DNA of 64,000 nt, taken from assembly GCA_016187925.1 (NCBI GenBank), contig JACPIS010000001.1, positions 124,001 through 188,000 of the forward strand. Reading direction: 5' to 3'. How positions within the stretch are numbered: position 1 is the stretch's first letter; the number at the start of each line of letters is the position of its first letter. Origin of the DNA: Opitutia bacterium (GTDB lineage Bacteria; Verrucomicrobiota; Verrucomicrobiia; Opitutales; Opitutaceae). Below are positions 59,419 to 64,000 of the stretch, piece by piece. The notes below the pieces were generated by a model that did no database searches, had not been told where the DNA came from, and saw nothing but the letters and a program-made list of their open reading frames with translations. Position numbers and translations under genes: made by a program.

Positions 59419-60267
59419 ATGAAAATCATTCTCGCCACAAGAAAAAGCCCGCTCGCCCTCGCGCAGACCGAGATGGTGGCCGCGCGTTTGCAGCAGATGA
59501 TCCCGGGTGCAACTTGCGAACTGCTGAAGATCGTCACGACCGGCGACCGGCAGACCGACTGGTCGCTCATCAAGCAGGGCGGCAAGGGCCTGTTCACGGC
59601 CGAGCTCGAGCAGGCGCTGCTGCGCGGCGACGCCCACGCGGCGGTGCACAGCTGCAAGGACCTGCCGGGCGTGAACCCCGAGGGTTTGGCCGTCGCGGGC
59701 TTCCTGCCGCGCGAGGTGACGCATGACGTGCTCGTACTGCGCGCCGGTGTCACGGTGCCGGCGACGATCGCCACGAGCAGCCCGCGCCGGCAGATGCAGA
59801 TTCACCGGCTTTTCCCGGAGGCGAAGTTCACCGAGATCCGCGGCAACGTGGACACGCGGCTCAAGAAGATCGCCGCGGGCGCGGCCGACGCGACCATCCT
59901 CGCGGCCGCGGGCATGAAGCGCCTGGGCATCGCCGGCTGGGAGGGCATCGATTTCCGCCCGCTGAAATTCGAGGAGAGCGTGCCGGCGGTCGGGCAGGGC
60001 GCCATCGCGCTCCAGTGCCGCGCGGAGTTCGTCGCCACGCTGACGCCGGCGCTAGATGCCGCCACTTCACGCGATGTGACGCTTGAGCGCGCGTTCCAGG
60101 CGCAGATCGGGGGCGGCTGCCAGGTCGCCTTCGCCGCCCACGTGGCCGGCAACACCCTGCATTTTTTCCACGAAAAGACCGGCATCCGCACGTTCCCGCT
60201 GGCGGTGGCCGACTTTGCGCAGCCGCAGCAGACGGCCGCGCGCATCCTCCAGGAGCTTGGTTTCTGA
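59419..60267 (+). CDS. hemC: hydroxymethylbilane synthase
   Basis: MKIILATRKSPLALAQTEMV, AAVHSCKDLPG, TSSPRRQMQI, GGGCQVAFAAH. Confidence 0.95.
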   Translation: MKIILATRKSPLALAQTEMVAARLQQMIPGATCELLKIVTTGDRQTDWSLIKQGGKGLFTAELEQALLRGDAHAAVHSCKDLPGVNPEGLAVAGFLPREVTHDVLVLRAGVTVPATIATSSPRRQMQIHRLFPEAKFTEIRGNVDTRLKKIAAGAADATILAAAGMKRLGIAGWEGIDFRPLKFEESVPAVGQGAIALQCRAEFVATLTPALDAATSRDVTLERAFQAQIGGGCQVAFAAHVAGNTLHFFHEKTGIRTFPLAVADFAQPQQTAARILQELGF

Positions 60268-60298
60268 TGCCGTGCGAACCGACAGCACTTTGCCTTGG

Positions 60299-60364
60299 GG
60301 TAGGGCGCGACCGCTGGGCGCGCCGCGATGATGTTCCCGGCGGGCCCAGCGGTCCCGCCCTGCC
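60299..60364. repeat. intergenic palindromic element, GGTAGGGCGCGACCGC family
   Basis: GGTAGGGCGCGACCGCTGGGC ... GCCCAGCGGTCCCGCCCTGCC; first 27 nt identical to 63515-63541. Confidence 0.75.
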
Positions 60365-60394
60365 AATTTCCCCGATCTGACCGCTGCTTTTAAG

Positions 60395-61192
60395 ATGGCC
60401 AAAATCTCCGCTCCCAACCGGCCGCTCGCCGGCCGCCGCATCGTCATCACCCGTCCGCGCGGCGCCAACGCCGAGTGGCGCGGCCAACTCGAGGCGCTCG
60501 GCGCCGACGTCATCGACCTGCCGCTCATCCAGGTGACGAAGGACTACGACAAGCACACGCTCGTCGAGGTCTTCACCGGGCTGGGCCAGTATGAATGGCT
60601 GGTCTTCACCAGCGCGAACGGCGCCCGGTTCTTCTTCGAGGAGTTCAGGCGCGCGTTCGACGACATCCGCGCGCTCGGGCTCGTCCAGATTGCCGTCGTC
60701 GGCGAGGCCACGGCCGACGTGGTGCGCGAGCACCACCTGCGCGTCGAGCTGCAGCCCAAGAAGGCCAACGCCGAGGAGCTGGCCAAGCTGCTCATCGAGC
60801 GCGAGTCGCTCGACAGCGCCAAGGTTCTCGTCGTCACCGGCAACCTGAACCGCGACACCCTGGTCGACAAACTCAACGAGGCGCGCGCCATCGTCGACCG
60901 TCTGCCGATTTACAAGACCGAGGACACGAACCTCGCCGGCGATCCCGTGGCGGGCGACTTCCGCCAGCACGGTGCCGACGCGATCCTCTTCGCGAGCCCG
61001 TCCGCCGTGCAGTCGTTCTTCGATCAGGCCGCCGCGCTCAAGCTGGGCGCCAAGGCCAGGCGGCCGCTCTCCGGCAGCATCGGTGCCACGACGACCGCGG
61101 CGATGAAGCAGCTCGGCCTGCCCGTCGATTTCGAGGCGACCGAAGCCAGCCTCGGCTCGCTCGTCGATGCGTTGCTGAAGAAACTTGCTTGA
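60395..61192 (+). CDS. hemD: uroporphyrinogen-III synthase
   Basis: PLAGRRIVITRPRG, WLVFTSANGARFF, FASPSAVQSFFDQ, SIGATTTAAMKQLG; downstream of hemC. Confidence 0.9.
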   Translation: MAKISAPNRPLAGRRIVITRPRGANAEWRGQLEALGADVIDLPLIQVTKDYDKHTLVEVFTGLGQYEWLVFTSANGARFFFEEFRRAFDDIRALGLVQIAVVGEATADVVREHHLRVELQPKKANAEELAKLLIERESLDSAKVLVVTGNLNRDTLVDKLNEARAIVDRLPIYKTEDTNLAGDPVAGDFRQHGADAILFASPSAVQSFFDQAAALKLGAKARRPLSGSIGATTTAAMKQLGLPVDFEATEASLGSLVDALLKKLA

Positions 61193-61262
61193 GGTGGACG
61201 GCTCAGCTCCCGCTGGGCCGCGGCCCGTCAGGAGACGGGCCCTCCAGGTAAGATATCTTGCC

Positions 61263-61292
61263 GTATCCGCGTTCATCGGCGTAATCCGCGGA
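61263..61292 (+). repeat. short tandem leader motif (ATCnGYGT type), copy B
   Basis: GTATCCGCGTTCATCGGCGTAATCCGCGGA, 12 nt before ATG 61304. Confidence 0.6.
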
Positions 61293-61303
61293 GAATCCTT
61301 TCC

Positions 61304-62398
61304 ATGAAAGTTCCCTTTCTCGACCTGAAGCTCCAGCACCAGGCCATCCGCACCGAGGTGCTGGCGGCGCTGGCCGACACTTACGACAACACGCGTTTCT
61401 GCCTCGGCAAGGACGTGGAGGATTTCGAGCGGGCGTTCAGCGCCACGTTCGGTTACGCCCGCACGCTCGGCATGAACAGCGGCACCTCGCCGTTGCACAT
61501 CGCCTCGCTCTGCGGCGGCTTCGGTCCGGGCGACGAGGTCATCACCACGCCGTTCACCTTCGCGTCGAGCTGCTGGGGCATCAGCTACGTCGGCGCCAAG
61601 CCGGTCTTCGTCGACATCGATCCGGACGCCTGGTGCATCAGCCCGGAAGCCATCGCCCAGGCCATCACGCCGCGCACGAAGGGTATCGTGGTCGTGCACA
61701 TCTTCGGCCAGCCCGCGCGCATGGACGAGATCATGGCCATCGCGAGGCAGCACAAACTGTTCGTCGTGGAGGATTGCGCGCAGGCCGTCGGCGCCACGTA
61801 TCGCGGCGCGCCGGTCGGCAGCATCGGCGACTGCGGCACGTTCAGCTTTTATCCGACGAAAAACCTCGGCGGCTGCGGCGAGGGCGGGGCGTTCGTCTCG
61901 AAGCACCCGGCGGTGATGGACAAGGCGCAGTTGCTGCGCGTCCACGGTTCGCCGAAGCGCTACCTGCACACGGAGGTCGGCTTCAACTTCCGCATGGACG
62001 GCTTCCAGGGCGCCGTGCTCAACATCAAGCTGAAGAGGCTCGCGGTTTGGACCGCGCGCCGCCGCGCCATCGCCGCGCAATATCGCGCCGGCCTCAAGCT
62101 CGCCGCCGTGCAGCTGCCCGTCGTGCCCGCTTACGGCGAGAGCGTCTGGCATCAGTTCACGCTGTTGCATCCGCGTCGCGACGATCTGCGCGTCCATCTC
62201 GAGAAATGCGGCGTCGGTACCGAGATCATCTATCCCGGCCCGATGCACCGCCAGCCGTGCTACGCCTCGCTCGGCTATGCCGCCGGCAGTCTGCCGGTCG
62301 CCGAGCAGACGAGTGCGACCTGCGTGAGCCTGCCGATCTTCCCCGAACTGACCGACGCGCAGGTCGACCATGTGATCAAGTCGGTGAATTCGTTTTAA
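61304..62398 (+). CDS. DegT/DnrJ/EryC1/StrS family PLP-dependent aminotransferase
   Basis: VPFLDLKLQ, MNSGTSPLHIA, VEDCAQAVGATYRG, FSFYPTKNLGGCGEGG. Confidence 0.93.
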   Translation: MKVPFLDLKLQHQAIRTEVLAALADTYDNTRFCLGKDVEDFERAFSATFGYARTLGMNSGTSPLHIASLCGGFGPGDEVITTPFTFASSCWGISYVGAKPVFVDIDPDAWCISPEAIAQAITPRTKGIVVVHIFGQPARMDEIMAIARQHKLFVVEDCAQAVGATYRGAPVGSIGDCGTFSFYPTKNLGGCGEGGAFVSKHPAVMDKAQLLRVHGSPKRYLHTEVGFNFRMDGFQGAVLNIKLKRLAVWTARRRAIAAQYRAGLKLAAVQLPVVPAYGESVWHQFTLLHPRRDDLRVHLEKCGVGTEIIYPGPMHRQPCYASLGYAAGSLPVAEQTSATCVSLPIFPELTDAQVDHVIKSVNSF

Positions 62399-62434
62399 CC
62401 ACTAAAGGATACTGATCCCTCACTAATGAAGACC

Positions 62435-62490
62435 GTAGGAGCCTGCACGCAGGCGGCAGCACAACCGATCGCCTGCCAGCAGGCTCCTAC
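62435..62490. repeat. intergenic palindromic element, GTAGGAGCCTGC family
   Basis: GTAGGAGCCTGCACGCAGGCGG ... GATCGCCTGCCAGCAGGCTCCTAC. Confidence 0.75.
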
Positions 62491-62547
62491 TATTCAGCTC
62501 ACGGAATGATGAGGGCGTGTTTTCAAACCCCACCAATCAACTCAACC

Positions 62548-62635
62548 TGTCATTCTGAACGAAGTGAAGAATCCATGCTTCCGCTCGTGATATGGCCTTC
62601 GAGGCCGTGGATCCTTCGCTTCGCTCAGGATGACA
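62548..62635. repeat. third, diverged copy of the TGTCATTCTGAGCG...CGCTCAGGATGACA hairpin element
   Basis: TGTCATTCTGAACGAAGTGAAGAATCCA ... TGGATCCTTCGCTTCGCTCAGGATGACA. Confidence 0.8.
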
Positions 62636-62660
62636 AACCGGGTTTGAATGCACGCCCTAG

Positions 62661-62685
62661 TGTCTCATCAGTGTGAATCAGTGGT
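62661..62685 (+). repeat. short tandem leader motif (ATCnGYGT type), copy C
   Basis: TGTCTCATCAGTGTGAATCAGTGGT, 8 nt before ATG 62693. Confidence 0.5.
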
Positions 62686-62692
62686 GCGTCCC

Positions 62693-63334
62693 ATGATCAA
62701 CGGCATCCAGCTCAAGGTCTGTGGCCTCACCCGCGCGGAAGACGCGGTGACCGCCGCGGGCGTCGGCGCCGACTGCCTCGGGTTCATCTTTTACCCGAAA
62801 TCGCCGCGTGCCCTGACGTTGGAGCAGTTCAAGGCGCTCGCGTCGCGACTGCCGGCCGGCGTGCGCCGGGTCGCCGTTCTGGTCGAGCCGGGACTGGCGG
62901 AACTCTCCGGCGCGCTGCAAGCCGGGTTTGATTTTTTCCAGATTCATTTCAAGCCGACCACGCCGCTCGCGCTGCTGCACGAGTGGAGCGAACAGGTGAC
63001 GCCCGCGCGCCTGTGGCTCGTGCCGAAGCTGCCGCCCGAGGCCGCCGTGCCGCCGGTGCTGCTGCCGCTGGCGGGCACGTTCCTGCTCGATACCTTCCAC
63101 CCGGAGAAGTTCGGCGGCACCGGCGAAACCGGCGACTGGGTCAAGTTCCGCCACCATCAGACGGCGCATCCGGACAAGACCTGGATCCTCTCCGGCGGCC
63201 TGACCCCGGAAAACCTCGCCGCAGCCGTCCGCGCCAGCGGCGCAAAGTTCGTCGACGTGAACAGCGGCGTTGAATCCGCGCCGGGCATCAAGGATCACGC
63301 AAAACTGCAGGCGTTGGCCGTAGCATTGAGGTAG
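62693..63334 (+). CDS. trpF: phosphoribosylanthranilate isomerase
   Basis: LKVCGLTRAEDAVTAAGVGADCLGFIFYPKSPRAL, LLDTF, LSGGLTPENLAAAV, VDVNSGVESAPGIKDHAKL. Confidence 0.95.
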   Translation: MINGIQLKVCGLTRAEDAVTAAGVGADCLGFIFYPKSPRALTLEQFKALASRLPAGVRRVAVLVEPGLAELSGALQAGFDFFQIHFKPTTPLALLHEWSEQVTPARLWLVPKLPPEAAVPPVLLPLAGTFLLDTFHPEKFGGTGETGDWVKFRHHQTAHPDKTWILSGGLTPENLAAAVRASGAKFVDVNSGVESAPGIKDHAKLQALAVALR

Positions 63335-63514
63335 GGCGAAGCCTCCGGCTGAGCCGCGCGGAATTCGTAGCATCAGCCAGTGGCCTCGGCTCACCGGGAC
63401 GGCGACAAGTGCGTCAGACTTGGCGGTTCGCCCTACCGCAGCGACGTGTCGTTGCGCGGTGGAGGCGTCATCCCAGTCGCCCGAGGGAAATAAGAGATCG
63501 GGTAGATCCGTCGA

Positions 63515-63580
63515 GGTAGGGCGCGACCGCTGGGCGCGCCGTAAGGACATACGCGGACGGCCCGGCGGTCCGTCCCTACC
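63515..63580. repeat. intergenic palindromic element, GGTAGGGCGCGACCGC family
   Basis: GGTAGGGCGCGACCGCTGGGCGCGCCG ... GGCGGTCCGTCCCTACC. Confidence 0.75.
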
Positions 63581-63681
63581 GACGCTGCTGCGTCGAAGTC
63601 CAAATGCTGCCGGCGATTGGCATTAGGAGTCGGCGCGGTTTCCGGCGGCGCTAACGGATTTAGAAAGTTCGCCGCTCCGCG

Positions 63682-64000
63682 TCAGAACCCCGGCATGCCG
63701 CCGCGGCCTTTCATGGCTTCCATCTGGCGCATGAGCTTCTTCTGGTTGCCGCCCTTCATCATCTTCATGAGCTTCTGCATCTGCTCGAACTGCTTGATGA
63801 GCTGATTGACTTCGACGACCTTCACGCCCGCGCCCTGCGCGATGCGGACGCGGCGGTTGCCGTTCAGGATGCCGGGCTTGCGGCGCTCCTGCACGGTCAT
63901 CGACTGGATGATGGCTTCGGTGCGCTTCATCTGCTTCTCGGCGTCGTCGCCGATCTGCACGCCGCTCATGCCGGGCATCATGCCGACGATGGACTGCATC
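63682..64000 (-). CDS. ffh: signal recognition particle protein Ffh, C-terminal M domain (N-terminus outside window)
   Basis: [48 protein letters not shown]. Confidence 0.95.
   Translation of the reverse strand, partial: MQSIVGMMPGMSGVQIGDDAEKQMKRTEAIIQSMTVQERRKPGILNGNRRVRIAQGAGVKVVEVNQLIKQFEQMQKLMKMMKGGNQKKLMRQMEAMKGRGGMPGF

Overview
GC-rich bacterial chromosome segment, about 45 recognisable genes on both strands. Gene content and protein style suggest an Opitutaceae-like Verrucomicrobiota (inference, no database search). Mostly housekeeping: rnr, ndk, comM, coaE, two rho paralogs, acs, asd, hemC, hemD, trpF, ffh C-terminus, dinG-like helicase, metal P-type ATPase. There is a type IV pilus/T2SS motor block (pilB-pilT-pilB-pilC), a separate six-gene pseudopilin cluster, an ECF sigma/Ser-Thr kinase pair, a sigma-54 two-component system, and three tRNAs (Glu-CTC, Met-CAT, Val-TAC). 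Most notable: (1) a type I R-M operon hsdR-hsdS-ATPase-hsdM beside tRNA-Met, with all junctions as 4-nt ATGA overlaps; the embedded ATPase looks PrrC/RloC-like and ends in an R-x6-H (HEPN-like) motif, making it a candidate RNase guard; (2) a perfect 103-bp inverted repeat flanking ldt/asd; (3) a short ATCnGYGT-type tandem motif directly at the start codons of three unrelated genes; (4) an apparent frameshift near the N-terminus of acs and another in a ferredoxin-like gene; (5) a near-consensus sigma-54 promoter at an outer-membrane-protein gene next to its likely activator; (6) a 1277-aa secreted glycosidase/beta-propeller protein with a GlyGly-CTERM-like tail coupled to a membrane protein. 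No CRISPR array, rRNA, prophage or transposase was seen.
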